Positions 11,675 through 24,301 of a DNA stretch of 64,000 nucleotides are shown piece by piece (position 1 is the stretch's first letter; each line of letters begins with the position of its first letter). A program made the position numbers and the translations under genes. This DNA is from Pyxicephalus adspersus (lineage: Eukaryota > Chordata > Amphibia > Anura > Pyxicephalidae). The stretch covers positions 162,102,106-162,166,105 of the forward strand of contig NC_092858.1 of the NCBI RefSeq assembly GCF_032062135.1. Reading direction: 5' to 3'. The notes under the pieces were generated by a model that was given only the letters and a program-made list of their open reading frames with translations, did no database searches and had not been told where the DNA came from.

Positions 11675-13083
11675 ATTTATAATGCATGCACTATGTAGTG
11701 TAGAGCTTAGCTGTGTGTGTGTGTGGTGTCATACACAGAGCCAGCTACCAGAGACAATGTAACCCTTGGTCTGACGGAGGAGTTACATCATCATTGGTCA
11801 TTCAATGGCTGTAGAGGATTGCTGTCTTTACAGAGGTCCACCATGGAGCTAACAATGAAGATGGCATTTTTCGAGGATGAAACAACCACAGATCCTGTAC
11901 CACAGTTCTTCAGTTCTTTATTTAGTTTTTGGGAGTCCTTTATGTTTACGGACAGTCATCAGACTTTAGCAAGTATTGCTATGGATCTCTAAATAATAAA
12001 CCATGATTCATTAATTAAATATTAATGTTGCTAATTTATAAGTTATAATTCAAAAGTTTCCCTTGGTGGTATTAGAGGTCACAGAACTCAAAGCTGGGAA
12101 GAAAAGGAACAATAAACCTTGTACTCTATTTATAAAACAGGGAATCTTACATTCCCTTAAACATTCTCTGGTAGACATAAAATACTGCCATTGAATACAT
12201 GGTCTTCCACCATGTTTGAGGTAATGTCCGATCGTCTGTTAAATAGAGCCCCTAAAGTTCCAATTTTGGCTGTAGTTTCTACCATATATGTTAACTTTAC
12301 AAAAAGCTCATACTTTTTGTGGGTCTAAATGCTGGGTGATTCCTACATTAATATTTAGGTTTAGTTTGGGAATGTTGGAGATGTTGAATGTTTCATCCAT
12401 CCAAGGGAATGTGGGAACACCCAAATACAGAATATCTGGCATTTGCAGTTAACCATATTAAGGAATGCGAGGAACTATACATGGGAACAAAACAACTACT
12501 CAGCAAATGTGTGGTCCAACAAGGAAGAATAATGTTGAACAGGTCACAACTCAGCAGTAATCTTGCACCTTAAATTTAATTTACATTTTAGAGAACGAGG
12601 ATAACTGGTTTGTATGAAGCATGAAAGATAATACCAACTTCAGGTAGGAACAATTATCCATGAACGGGAGGGATACCTCAGAATCACTTGTCATAATAAT
12701 TACTTTTTTTACATCCAGTAAAAACATACATTTGACATACGACAAAAATGCATGCCTTCAGCCTTGTAACTCAAACAATTAACACCTTTCCAAAGGTTTG
12801 GTGACATGGTGGTGATTGGGTTATGTAACTATGTTTTCATACCTCATTTCTCAAACAACATCTGTCTTCACACATTTCACAGTCACAAGGTGACCAAGTT
12901 ACCTACATGGGGTTGAATGATAAAGTATTTTCAACACTATGGTGATAATGTTGCAGAAGAATATCGAAATATTTGCAATTTAAAAAACAACTGAATGTAG
13001 TTCTTTGAAGGTATAAACTACTGCTACCTATGCAATGGGCATTATTTTTTAAAGCTCACCAGAACTGGAGATGGTAGACTATC
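11675..13083. other. No gene or classified repeat
   Basis: Starts with a short GT microsatellite at 11711-11724. The open frame at 11717-11992 (91 codons) and that at 12388-12573 show no known domain, and I see no splice-bounded context. I call nothing here. Confidence 0.4.
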
Positions 13084-13877
13084 TGTTAGGAAACGCTTAT
13101 CGGGCCGGTGATTCTGAGCTATGCGCCACCCCAGTATCTATCACAGCCTATATTGCCCAGCAATGTCACTTGAAGCAGCAAAGAGAATAAAGGAATAGCA
13201 GTAACCCTTGCTTCTCTTTAGCAGTGCAGCCTGATGTATTTTATCGGCATCCCCAGCACCCACTGTTAGGCTGTGCACAGATAAGGGGGATTTCAAAGGC
13301 AATTAGATCCTGACTCACACCTGCGCTGCCATTGGCTGCTGAAACTTTTTAGCCTCTCTCCTCCCAGTCACCAGTGCCTGTTGTAGGGTTTAGCTGGGCC
13401 AATCTGTGCTGGAGTATGTTTCATCTCATTTACTGTTGCTGACTTTGCCTGTTTCTGACCCTGTGAGTTTATGCTGCCTGGACCAACCTTTTACCTGTAA
13501 CATCGACTTGTGTTTGCCCCTGTGAACTTCGTCTGGTGAATAGATTATCTGTTATGACCTCTGGCTTTGTATTTTGGACTTGTCTGTTGGAATTTTGGTA
13601 CTGCTTTATCTGTGGGCTTCTGGTCCTCAGCCTGTGAACATACAAAAAGTGCATTGATGTGATTTTGGGACCTCACATCCCTGAATTTCTTTGCGGTTTA
13701 ATGCTCCAGATGAAAGGACTGGATGGGTTGTCCCACCTAGCCAAACCAGGTAGATCCCATTCCTCTTGTACTAGCTATAACCAGCCCATCGGGTAATAAG
13801 GCGGGAGCTCCATCAAAGAGAGACTCCCATTAATGTAGAGTCGCCCACCATAAGGAGAACAGGAAGTTCTCCTAACA
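13084..13877 (+). mobile_element. LTR-like element, TGTTAGGA...TCCTAACA
   Basis: Ends in a perfect 8-bp inverted pair TGTTAGGA/TCCTAACA with LTR-type TG...CA termini. The interior is T/C-rich on this strand with many CTG and CCTG words, like the solo LTR at 28.5 kb and the fragment at 39.5 kb. No 5-bp target duplication is visible, so this may be a recombined LTR or a DNA element with short terminal repeats. No reading frame survives. Confidence 0.5.
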
Positions 13878-15385
13878 GCCAGGACTGGCCCTGTAGGCAC
13901 CAGCACTCTCCATTCAAATGTGAAAACACAAAAACAGACCAGTGACATGACAATCTACAAAAATAATTATTGAGTATTGCTCGGTGTAAACACTGGGTAA
14001 GAGTATAAAAAATGTCAAGTCCATTGTGATTCTAAGGGGGCCCTTGAGACACCACCCCCAAGGGCACGATTCACTGTGGCTTCCGCTCTTTGCCCCTTGA
14101 CGATATCATGGGTTCTCTGTCTTCACCATTGTGGATGTGGGTTTATCATTGAACTTCTTTACGGAAAGATCCCTGAACTTCTCTGGCCCCTCTTCCAGAG
14201 GAGTTAGGCCAGGATCCTTCCCTTACAGAGCATCACTGTCTGTCAAACAGTACTGATCCTCTACTCCTTCCAGTATTGACAGAATTGTCATTGATAGTCT
14301 CTCGTCTCCAATCTAGGGAAGCTTTAATAAATCAGGCCTAATGGAGGAAGCTCTATTTTTATCATCATGTAGTAAATTAGAACATGATTGATATGTGCTG
14401 TTGCAAAAACTCAACATATTGTTACAAATACAATGTGTGTATAATTTATAGTGATACACTACAGAAGAGAAGCAAAGATAGGAATATATGAGAATAGGTA
14501 GATCTCCCGATAGCTTTAGAGCTGTCCATTTCTTTTAATTACAACACTTAGAATATGGATACCATTGGTTTAATTGCTGAAAACATGTAAGGAAGTTCTA
14601 TCCGAAACTAATTAACCTCACAACCTGTATAACCTAGATAAGTCAGGAACTCACCAACCACAGATGATTTGCCAACTATAGATACCACCATAAGACAAAC
14701 TAGAAATAGCACACGTTTGCTTCGATTACTCTGCTCTTCAGAGGTCAATATGGAGGAGGAGAAAGTGCATGGGAGTCAATTTCTGGGATTCATGTACAAG
14801 AAAAAATAATATATCCTGCTCTAATAAAACCTTAAAATAGAAACAGGTCTATCAGACATTCACGTTATTTAAAGTATTTGTAGACTCCAATGATTAACTT
14901 CTTATTTGCTCCCTTGTTGTGTTAAATATTCCATTGAATGTATCTGTTAAAAACTTACTGCTAATCCAATAGGTTTGGAACTCTTTGCTCTAATGTTAAA
15001 AAATTCACATTGTTCCCACTATTGCGTAGAATGTAGGACACCCCCTCATTCATTGTAACTAATTTACATTTTCTTTCAATCAAAGCTCCTTAGTCCAGTA
15101 TTATTGTCATTGTCTACCTTCAGAGCTGTATGAATGTGTATATTAAATCCAACTCAGCAACTCTTAAGTAAAGGTCCTTTTTTAATGTGAGTGCAAATAC
15201 ATGTGATATACATCCAATAATGGTAAAGAAGCAATGATAGCAAAGAAGTCTCTGGACCTGATTCTGGTTGTTTCAGTATACTACTTATTGTTTCTGTAGA
15301 CACTTTTATGAATATATCAGCTGGTTGTATAAAATCGATCCATGTCACTATCACAATGTTTCGTATGGCACAAATTGAGATAGGC
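13878..15385. other. Unclassified sequence with a palindromic-MITE fragment
   Basis: 14306-14340 is the right edge of a family B MITE (GAAGCTTTAATAAATCAGGCC). About 14030-14290 is richer in C and T and may be the remnant of a longer retroelement, but no frame or domain is recognisable. The rest is AT-rich and featureless. Confidence 0.35.
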
Positions 15386-16030
15386 CGGGAGCAAAGAAGA
15401 AGAAAAGATAGGCAGATAGCCTATAGGATAGGGTGGGAAGAGGAGACAGGCAGAGGTTAAGTTGGTAGGAAGGAGTGGTCAAGGGGGGTCAGGAAGAGAT
15501 TGAGCGAGGTTATTGGGAGGAGCTGGGGGAAAGGAGAAAACGTTAGGTGGACCAAAAGAGTTAGAACATTCTAGCTCAGGAAAAGTTTTTCCCACCTTCC
15601 CATCACTCGAAGAATGTTTGTATGGGGGAAGGAGAGGTAATGTGTGTGTGATTGGGTGCAGTTGGGGTCATGGTCAAGGTTTATGGTAAGTAGGATGAAC
15701 CATTGTAGGATGGTGAACCTTAAGTGTGTACAGAACAAGGTGTTGGTTGGTAGTCGGCAAGTAATAGCTGCAGTCACTGAGACAGTACTGCAATGGCTAG
15801 GGGCCATTGCAGTGTTTCTAGCTGGGATTAAATAATTAGGTAGTTTGCTTTCCCAGGACCTGCAGCCTTTAGAGTGTGTTAGCAAACAAAAAAATTGGTT
15901 TGTTATTGTTTACAGGGTTGAAGCCTATATTTGTAATATTGTTTTATTAGGATTGTGATGTTGTTAAGATGTTTTCCTAGTTGTTTCTAAGTTATACTGT
16001 TGTTGTTACACTATTAAAGTGTTACTCTGT
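15386..16030 (+). mobile_element. G-rich retroelement remnant, copy 2
   Basis: Purine-rich start, then CTCAGGAAAAGTTTTTCCCA (cf. CAGGAAAAGTTTTTCCTA in copy 1), then CCAGGACCTGCAGCC and a T/G-rich 3' part ending near CTATTAAAGTG. It lacks clear ends. Open frames on both strands here (15571-15885 and 15644-15835) reflect the skewed base composition. Confidence 0.4.
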
Positions 16031-16560
16031 ATAGTGTATAGATAGAAGTGTATAGATAGAAGTTTATGATACATCTTTGTAGAGAATCAAAGTTCCCTTC
16101 AGCCTCAACAAGGCACCACTATCTCTACCACTAAGCCTATTGGCCAGACGTTTTATCGTAGCCCTGGTGTGAATTTTAGGAGTTATTTTTTATTACCTTA
16201 TACATTTTATTGTAATACTATGCTAAAATATATTGTATCTTTCCATGCTTGCCAGAATACAGTAAATGATAAATAGAAAGTTTCACTCTGCACACATGAT
16301 TATTGAAGCAAAGTGGGGAAGAAGAGAAAGAGTTCTGAAGGACTTAATATCCCACTACACCTGTAACAATTGATTAGGAAAAGACCAGATATGTGACAAG
16401 TGTCTACCATTCCATGTGCTATATACAGAAGTTTGCAGGATAGGAGCTAATACAGCTGTGCAAAACTAAAGGCAAGGATGAGGTTCATCTTTAAGGTTGC
16501 AATCAGCTTTAAGGTGTTTAAATGCACTATAAGGTACACGTTGAATGACAAGGATGGACC

Positions 16561-16853
16561 TTTATTATTATAATTATAATTCTATAGTTATATAGTGCCA
16601 ACATCATCATGTCACTGACTCTTCCTTAATGAGTCTTAAAACTGAACACTAGCACAGTCCAAGGCCATTTTAGGGTGAACACCAAAAATTATTCCAGTAT
16701 GTTTTTGGGATGTGGTAGGAAACCAGAGTACCCAAGGGAAAACCATGCAAACATGGGGAGAACATACAAACACTATGCAAGTAGTGTTCTGGCTGAAATT
16801 CAAACCCTGAATCCTAATGTTGCAAGGCCATAGAACCCTTGTGCCACTTTGTG
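16561..16853 (-). mobile_element. tRNA-headed SINE with L2-like tail, inverted copy
   Basis: On the minus strand it reads as the head with GTGGCACAAGGGTTC near the A-box position, then AATTTCAGCC, then the body words complementary to TTTTTGGGATGTGGTAGGAA and ACCATGCAAACATGGGGAGA, and ends in the AT-rich tail with GGCACTATATAA. It is co-linear with the SINE at 41171-41462 but more diverged, and no target duplication is evident. Confidence 0.7.
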
Positions 16854-19743
16854 AGTAACTGATCTGGTAGAAACAGGCAACCTACGAAATCAGTGCAGAT
16901 TCAAACCTTGCATATTTCTTGCAAGCCAAACAAAAATACAAAAGTCAATAAATTATTAAATGAGCTAAGCAGAAAGAAAACTAGCATTTTCGAATGAAAC
17001 TCAGCAATGTCACCCTCCATTAATTCTCTAAGCAAATATTGGCCGTAAGAAAGCCCTTAAAATTTGATAAATGCTTTTGAAATGCTTGCTGGAGCTGACA
17101 CTCAATAGACTAAATGCTTATAAGCTAAGACTGAAAAATACTGTTTTGTTGAGGGCCCCATAGTTCATCACTCAGAGACTATGCTACAAATTGCTAGAAT
17201 AGTCAAAGACCTTTAATTTACTGCAGTTTATCTTTACCTGAAAAGCAAAACCCATTAAGGAGCTGAAGATATGTGACTTCTGATGCCAGATAGCCCTAGG
17301 CAAAGAAACCTCCTTGTTTTTAGATTAGTTTACAACTGTATTTTTTCCTATTATTTGGGCAACCAAGGTCAAAATGTGAGCAGCAACAATGTAAAATAAG
17401 AATATTGGCAGTTTAAAAATCTCATATCAAGAATAGTATTTGGATTAATTTTGCATATGCTTTTTCATATTTAGAAAAGCTTTATAAATGTTTGATTGGC
17501 AGTACCTTTAATGAAATTTTTGGAGCTCCTGGAGCATTCAAATGGTTGGACTTTGTGCTGTATTTGCTAGGTTGGGCATTAACATTAACAGACCTTAACA
17601 TATGAGCATAGCTCATGGTTTCTGCTGCTTAATGAGCTCTGAGTCCAATTCAGCAAAAAGACATGCAGGATGCTATGAACGTGCTGGTGAACTGTAAAAC
17701 CAGCACATTGTTTTTTTATTATGCACCTGGGATTTATGTGTTTGACTCTTTCTCAAGGGGAGCAATTGAAATTATTTTTAGGTTTTAAAGAACCCCTGCA
17801 AAAACCAACTTATAAGGTGTCAATAAGAAAAATGCCTCTTATATTAGGGGGCAACCGTAAGAATGTTCTTTTTATAATGGTGTTCTAAACGCTTACATTA
17901 ACAGCTAAAATGATCTCCAATGTCATGCTAATGACTCTTAACTTCGTTTAATTCTAGAAGGGTGGAATGATCTTAGTGCAAAGTGGATAATCTCAGTCAT
18001 TAGTCTAAAATATACATAAGGTAAAGATCCAACCAACCTCCTTCCCCTCCCCTCCCTTTTTTGTTGAAGATGCTCCAGGGTTGAGCTAATGAGGGGCAAA
18101 TTTGCAGTGCTACGACTTATAGAAGAATATACAGTAATATCCACATTTGATAACACCGACCTTTCACAATGGTCACCAACTGAAGCACTATACTTACTTA
18201 CAAGCCTACAAACTTTACTTACTAGCCTACAGAAATTTCTCCCTAGCATGAATAGGCCAATTAGTTGAAGTTGCTCCCCCAAACCAAAGGAACATGTCTA
18301 CAGGAAGCATATTATGACTTTTATTTACCAATCCACAAACTGGGTTTGTGTTCTTGACTGGGCTGTGCTGCAGTGTAGACCAAGAACTTTGCTTTGGGTT
18401 CTGTCAGAACACCTTGATCTCAAGATTGACTAAACAGAATTACAAATCCTTTGGCACTTGTCATATCTGTATTTCAACTGTGTGTTTTACTGCTTGTCTG
18501 GATTATAACTTTAGGATAACCTTCCCACCTGCATAAAATGTTCTGGCAAGCCTTTCTAATTAAATCTGTATATTTTTATTATGTCTACTTGAGATCTACA
18601 AAGCAGCACAAAATACTCCTTGGGGAAAAATCCTTCTCAGGGTCTGGAAATTAGCACGGACATTGAGGATGTAGGAGTGTACAATATAGAAATAAATAGA
18701 CCAGCAACTTGGAGCGCAGACGCTTAAGGATAAAGACAACAACATTTATCTGTATGCAAATTCCAAATCTGAAATTCCGGTTGTGTCTGGCCACCAATCC
18801 ATCAGTCTGAGGTGGGTTTCCAAAATTCCCTTCTGAATTCATACGGAAAAAAAATATATTTGAAATGTATATTTTTCTTAAAGAAGGGGGAACATGGAAA
18901 GTTCAACATATTTGCTTGAAAGGTAGTATTTGTTATTGAAATGTTACTAATATGGCAGTTTCAAGCCTCTGTTTTCGTATAATTAAAAGTTACAAATGAA
19001 CCTATAAATTAGGAATGAGGTGGTCTAGGTTCATTTAGATTTGTGTAGTCTATCAAGCTTTATGGTTAATCAACATTTTTAATCACAAAAAACAGCCCAC
19101 TGATTAGGAATGAGGGATTGAAGGGGGACCTAAGTCAATGGAAACCCTGAGTTACATCTAGAGGGGTACTAGGTTTTAAAGTAAGTTTGTTTTTTTTTTT
19201 TTTCTCGGGGCTGAGAATCTCCTGGGGTTATCTTTATGAGACCTCGGGTTCCAACAACGATGTAATATTCATTTAATATGTTGTTTTCAAATCTCACATG
19301 AGAGGGCGGGTCTTCCTAGCCACTTAAATACCCCAACCCTTTGGTTCACCCAGTTCCTCCCCCAAGAAGTTTTGTAATTTGGCAATTTTTTAATTACAAT
19401 TAAACAGAAAAAAAAGATCTAGGCAGTGGATGTATTGTACAGTTGCACATTTAGCATAGGTGAATTTGGAGCTTTTTTAAGAGATACTCATTAGTGGACA
19501 AGTTTTTTTGTAAATATTTTGCTATGTATATTGTAAACAGGCAGATTATCACAATATACAGCTGAAAAAAATGGAGTCATAATGTCAGCTATGGGACCAG
19601 CTTCAATTTCCAGAAGCAGTTATTAAGTACAATGACAATGCTGGGATTTGTTATGAGAAATCTCAAATTGCATATTGTTGCAAAACCATGATGAAGCCTT
19701 CATATACTGTTTAACAGTCCAAAACATTTCCTGTATTAACATT
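16854..19743. other. No gene or classified repeat
   Basis: Long AT-rich stretch. The 114-codon minus-strand frame at 17938-18282 contains a small duplicated TTACTTAC...AGCCTACA pattern and has no domain I recognise. A run of T at 19187-19203 is a simple repeat. Confidence 0.4.
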
Positions 19744-19927
19744 GGGCCCGTTTTAATAAATCTCTCCAAGACTGGAGCTTGGAGAACCTTGGTGATCTAA
19801 TGGATTTGGTCAATGATTAAAAAGATTTAACACCTAATAGCATTTTATGAAATTCATTCCAGGTTTGGTGGACCATCCACTAGTCTGTCTTCTCCAGTCT
19901 TAGAGAGCTTTAATTAATCAGGCCTAA
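19744..19927 (+). mobile_element. Palindromic MITE (family B), diverged copy
   Basis: Begins GGGCCCGTTTTAATAAATC and ends TTTAATTAATCAGGCC, the inverted termini of the family, with CCAGGTTTGGTGGACC in the right arm. The left arm has lost part of the GGATACAC block. Confidence 0.65.
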
Positions 19928-21486
19928 TATATATGTATTTAGCCTGCCTCATGCAGACAATTTATTTTGTATTACCTTATATATATTATATATAATATAT
20001 TAGGCATTTCCAGCATACCCAAATCTGTATCTACATTAAATCCATGATATTTTATATCATAATCACCTGTCTAAACACAACTTAGCTCCAGTTCTAATAT
20101 TGAACCTATGAGGATGGAAAAATATATACATATATATATATATATATTTATATATATTCCTTTGATCTTTCAGTTAGCTATATAATGTATATGAGTCTAT
20201 TACTTGCACAAAATCATTCATTACCAGCACATCAGGCAGAAGAAAGTAGGGAGCTGTTTACATTTCCTAGTAATGCCTCTGCACGCCTCGGCTGGTATGC
20301 ACACGTCTTTCATTATTTGTTGACCTGCATGTGTAGCTCGCCATGCAATGCGCTTGTACAGTGCTAATATACGGCATGTCTGAGAAGTGACCTACAATGG
20401 GTGTATTCGTGTAAACACATTTCACTGATACTTTGCAGATGTCAATGTGCCTGTTCCCATCACAGCAGAACATGGTCCTATGTATAGCTTCCATGGGTCC
20501 TTCAAAAGTGATTATCATTCCAACTTAATTATATAACAGAAGCTATGTAAATACATCAGTAACCACAAGAATTTGTTCCGTCCAATAAGAATGCTATTTA
20601 AAAAGCAAATGATGCCAGTCCTAACCTATGAAACTTGTGTTTGACTCAAAAGCATTCTAAGCACTTGAAAGAAAAGGTCAACCACAATGCAAAACTAACG
20701 TAGCTCTCTGATTTACCTTTAAACCTAAACTTCTTAAAAGACACAGAGAGATAGGCTCATCAGTGTTCAGCCTTTTCTTTCTTCAATGACAGCCTAGGGA
20801 TAGGGAAATATAAAGTAAATGAAAGTGAAATACAGAAAGATCAAGCCCCATTACCTGCCATATAGGGCTGCGGTATGGAGTAATACAGGATAGACAGAAA
20901 TACAAATCCTTTGGCAGGTAAAAAAACTTAAAAACTTACTTTTATCTGTGGGATTCTCCATGACTTTGGGGATGAAAGCAACATAGGCTGTTCACTCAGC
21001 ATAGTGAATTATCACCTTGCATGGGAATTTACACTTCGCTCCAACCATCCAATCACGTGTAAGCAAAGAACATATTTGTTTTACATTTCCGTTAGCACTT
21101 TCCTTTTTTTAGCATGGAGAACATTTTTTTTCAATAGGCTACATGAAATTTCAATTTTTTATTATCTTTGTTTAGTGAATAGCCTAGACTCCTTTAGTAA
21201 AGCAATTAAATTAGTACAAAATATTGCTCAATGCACATTATCATGCTATCAAACAATATAAAATGCAAATGTTCTACATGTGGGAAGGTAGGCTGCTTAA
21301 GCAAAACAGAATGATTCTTCAGGTTTTCTTTTCAAAGGTTTAGAACGCAAATCCATCACCAATCAAAAGCATTCTTCAAACCCTAATCAAAGAAATAGCC
21401 ATCTTGTAATTTATTAGGAAAAGGGAAATATGGGTGGATAACTTGGGAGATCAATAACTTTATATGCCCATTCTCAAAGTCTATAG
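19928..21486. other. No gene; AT microsatellites and unclassified sequence
   Basis: TA-rich runs at about 19978-20002 and 20122-20158. About 20190-20520 is less AT-rich and not obviously repetitive. Short overlapping frames on both strands there are near chance length. Confidence 0.4.
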
Positions 21487-21761
21487 CAGACTTTCCTAAC
21501 TTTTTTGACATGGGGGAAGCTTTGAAATAACATTCAGATGTTACGAAACCCCTGCTATAATTATTATATCCACATATCACAGTATATTAGTGTGGTGGTG
21601 AAAACAAAGAATGCCTCCTACATTGTTGGCCAATAGGAAGAATGTCACCCTTACAGATAGCCAAAAAGACCATTGGTATGAGTTAAATTGAGAGGCACAA
21701 ATTGCTCATTGCTCAAGGAACCCCTAGTAACTTATGGAGGAATCCCAGTTGAGAAACACTG
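21487..21761 (-). mobile_element. hAT family A, full-length inverted copy with target duplication
   Basis: Ends CAGACTTTCCTAAC and GTTGAGAAACACTG. The flanks GTCTATAG (21479-21486) and ATCTATAG (21762-21769) agree at 7 of 8 bases. On the minus strand it reads CAGTGTTTCTCAACTGGG and then the family body. At about 275 bp and with no coding capacity, it is a MITE. Confidence 0.85.
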
Positions 21762-22530
21762 ATCTATAGGGTAGCTTGGCACATTGGCATTCTTTAAAAT
21801 CAATGTTCTATAGGCTTAAAGTCCCCTTTAATAAAAAAACAAAATAAAAAAAATTCAATCCAATAACGGCCACTTTTGGTTCAGCACACACAGCGTGTTC
21901 AACAATTCCTCCATATAGACTTATGGTCTATATTAAAGAGGAGACCAATCTGAACTTTGATCCTCCAATGCAATAAAAATCATAAAACAAAATATCTTGG
22001 GTCAGGTGACTAGCACTGGGGGGTATTTTCTCCAGAATAGGTCTTTCAGCTGTTTTAATATTTTTTATTTGTCCATCAAAGGACATGTGTCACCATTATT
22101 TATAGTATAGATCAACTTTATGAGGAAATACAGTCCATAGGAAAAATGTAGAAACCAACTATTTAGCCTAAAGCTCACCTGTGATAATATAAATATAATC
22201 ACCTGCCACTCAAATTGCATTGACTTCCAGGCACCTGGATGTGTCATCTATGGCATGTAAGTGATGGGTAAATAAGTTTATGATGGCCAAAAGTACATTG
22301 TCAGGTCAGCAAAAAAAGAGGACATCCCTTTAAAGGAAATTTAAACTCCAGATGTGTTTTGTTTTTACCGTAAGAAATGTGGAATTCTCTTCAACAAGAA
22401 CTAATTTTAGCAGACGAGTAAATCACACTTATAAAGGGATTGGAAAAAATGCAGAATATTAATGGTTATTCAGCTTTAAAAAAATGCTTAAAGCAGACTT
22501 ATCATCACATTTTAACATTATATAAAAGGG
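21762..22530. other. No gene or classified repeat
   Basis: AT-rich sequence with a run of A near 21835-21851; nothing else recognised. Confidence 0.4.
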
Positions 22531-22570
22531 TGGCTAATATATATACACATATATATATATATATATATAA
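22531..22570. repeat. AT microsatellite
   Basis: An alternating TA/CA run ending in at least ten AT units, next to the repeat that follows. Confidence 0.9.
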
Positions 22571-22838
22571 TGACATAGCACAGGGGGATTGCTCATTGTA
22601 ACAGGATGCTTACAGGGCAGATTAGAGGCAGCAAAACCCAAAAGTACAAAATAACAGCAGTTTTTATTTGTTTAGGCAAGTGTTACAGCACACTCCCCAG
22701 CACTTCACAACAAAACAATAAACAGTACCCGGCTGGGCATCTGGCTACCTCACTTAGGTGCCCTCTCTTACTAACACATACACTATATAAGTACTGTTCC
22801 ACTCACAGTTTTGTGGTACTGTTTGGCAGTTGGCTTTC
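22571..22838 (+). repeat. Unclassified repeat-like leader of the 27-bp minisatellite
   Basis: CA- and CT-rich sequence (CCCGGCTGGGCATCTGGC and ACTTAGGTGCCCTCTC) that leads without a break into the minisatellite. Together with 23216-23456 it may form one mobile element that carries the array, because similar leader sequence is, as I recall, repetitive in frogs. Its ends are not resolved. Confidence 0.3.
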
Positions 22839-23215
22839 CTGGAACCCTCTGTCTTTCCCTCAGCCTGGCATCCCTCTGGCTCTCTCCCAGCCTGGCACCC
22901 CCCTGGTTCTCTCCAAGCCTGGAACACTCTGGCTCTCTCCCAGCCTGGAACCCTCTGTCTCTCCCTCAGCCTGGCATCCCTCTGTCTCTCCCTCAGCCTG
23001 GCATCCCTCTGGCTCTCTCCCAGCCTGGCATCCCTCTGGCTCTCTCCCAGCCTGGCATCCCTCTGGCTCTCTCCCAGCCTGGAACACTCTGGCTCTCTCT
23101 CAGCCTGGAACACTATGGCTCTCTCTCAGCCTGGAATCCACTTTGGCTCTCTCTCAGCCTGAAATCCACTCTGGCTGTCTTTCAGGCTGAAATCCACTCT
23201 GGCTCTCTCAGCCTC
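22839..23215 (+). repeat. 27-bp minisatellite, about 14 units
   Basis: The unit CAGCCTGGCATCCCTCTGGC+TCTCTCC repeats every 26-27 bp (starts at about 22861, 22888, 22914, 22941, 22967, 22994, 23021, 23048, 23075, 23101, 23128, 23154). The last units are degenerate. Because 27 is a multiple of three and the unit has few stops, five frames on both strands stay open (up to 194 codons at 22606-23190), giving 9-residue periodic peptides. These are by-products of the array and not proteins. Confidence 0.9.
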
Positions 23216-23600
23216 TCGCTGATGAAATTCCCTTCAGCCTCTTGCTGATCACTCACTTCATTTGCACCTGCGTGCAGGTGAATATAATCCAAATAAGGAC
23301 TGGGTTGGACCAAGGAACCCACCTTTTCACTCCCTTGGCCGGTTCCAGGGCCCTAAAGAACCTGGTTTCTTTTCTAACCTATTTATCATTTAACACTTTC
23401 TATTCCTTGGAGCCATTAATGCACTTTCCCTGCCATTTTTGGGATACTCTGTCACATTATATATATATATATACATATCTACACATATACATATAAGCTC
23501 TTCTGTCTGTATCTGTCTTTACTGTGTAATATTTTGGCACTATATAAATCTTGTTTATTATTAATATTATTAATAATGATAATCTTTACTGCTGCAGTTG
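23216..23600. other. Array 3' flank, AT microsatellite and SINE tail
   Basis: CT-rich flank of the minisatellite to about 23455, an AT run at 23458-23473, and at about 23520-23580 the 3' tail of the SINE/L2-like family (TGTGTAATATTTTGGCACTA then TATAAATC) with a TTA-rich end. Confidence 0.45.
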
Positions 23601-24066
23601 TAAAGACTGAATGGTAAACCCACAGTCTCCCAGGATACTTCCATCACATATTCCTGGTTCCTGTGGGCTTCTTCCTATGTGCATGTCTGAGATCGAGCTT
23701 GCATCATATGAGGGTTTCCTGTAATGTAAAAAAGAAAAAAAGTGCTGATCTCACTCATCTACAGTGGGGTCAGCCTTTTTTTGTACATTTGGAGGAGGAC
23801 ACATCACCCTATCTCATGCCTATGCAATGCAAATTCGAGTGACATGAAAAAGGAACCAGGAAGAAGATGGCGGCGCTGTAAGGAATAGGGTAATTTTTTT
23901 TTTTCTGTGAAAGTTCCACTTTAAGCTGAACTGTTAACGCTATACATATGAGATACCCAATCAACAGCAAGTGCCAGAAGTTGTATGTGTGTTCTGATAA
24001 TATTGTTTCTAAATAGGGAACTAGGGAAACCAAGAGCTTTTATTTATTTGCTTGTGAGGTATATGA
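23601..24066. other. Unclassified; possible dispersed repeat ending AAGTTCCACTTTAA
   Basis: About 23755-23925 ends in AAAGTTCCACTTTAAG, a word also seen near 28240, 47840 and (weaker) 61870. This may be the edge of another anuran repeat. No gene is seen. Confidence 0.3.
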
Positions 24067-24293
24067 CAGTAATCTCAGCCAGGGTTCTGAGGAATCCCAG
24101 GGTTCCTCAAGAGGTTGCCAGTTACCACTGACAATGAAGATCTTTTTAGCTACTTGTAATGGTTACATTCTTCCTACTGACCATCACATTAATGTATTGT
24201 GTGCTGTGGATATTGCAATTATTGTCAGGGCTTCCATGAAACTTGTAAATTATTTTAAGGGCTCCCCTATGCTAAAACAGTTGGGATAGGCTG
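24067..24293 (+). mobile_element. hAT family A with perfect 8-bp target duplication
   Basis: Starts CAGTAATCTCAGCCAGGG and ends GGGATAGGCTG. It is flanked by identical GTATATGA at 24059-24066 and 24294-24301. The interior is shortened (227 bp) relative to the ~280-bp copies. The intact duplication despite internal decay is the best proof in this window that family A belongs to hAT. Confidence 0.9.
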
Positions 24294-24301
24294 GTATATG
24301 A

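Noticed and set aside
17938..18282. 114-codon minus-strand frame
   Set aside because: No domain, no splice context, and part of it is a small local sequence duplication.
22606..23190. 194-codon open frame with SLPAWHPSG-type repeats
   Set aside because: It is a translation of the 27-bp minisatellite, and equally long or similar frames are open on the other strand.
22839..23215. CRISPR-like array
   Set aside because: Units are contiguous with no unique spacers; this is a tandem minisatellite in a vertebrate genome.
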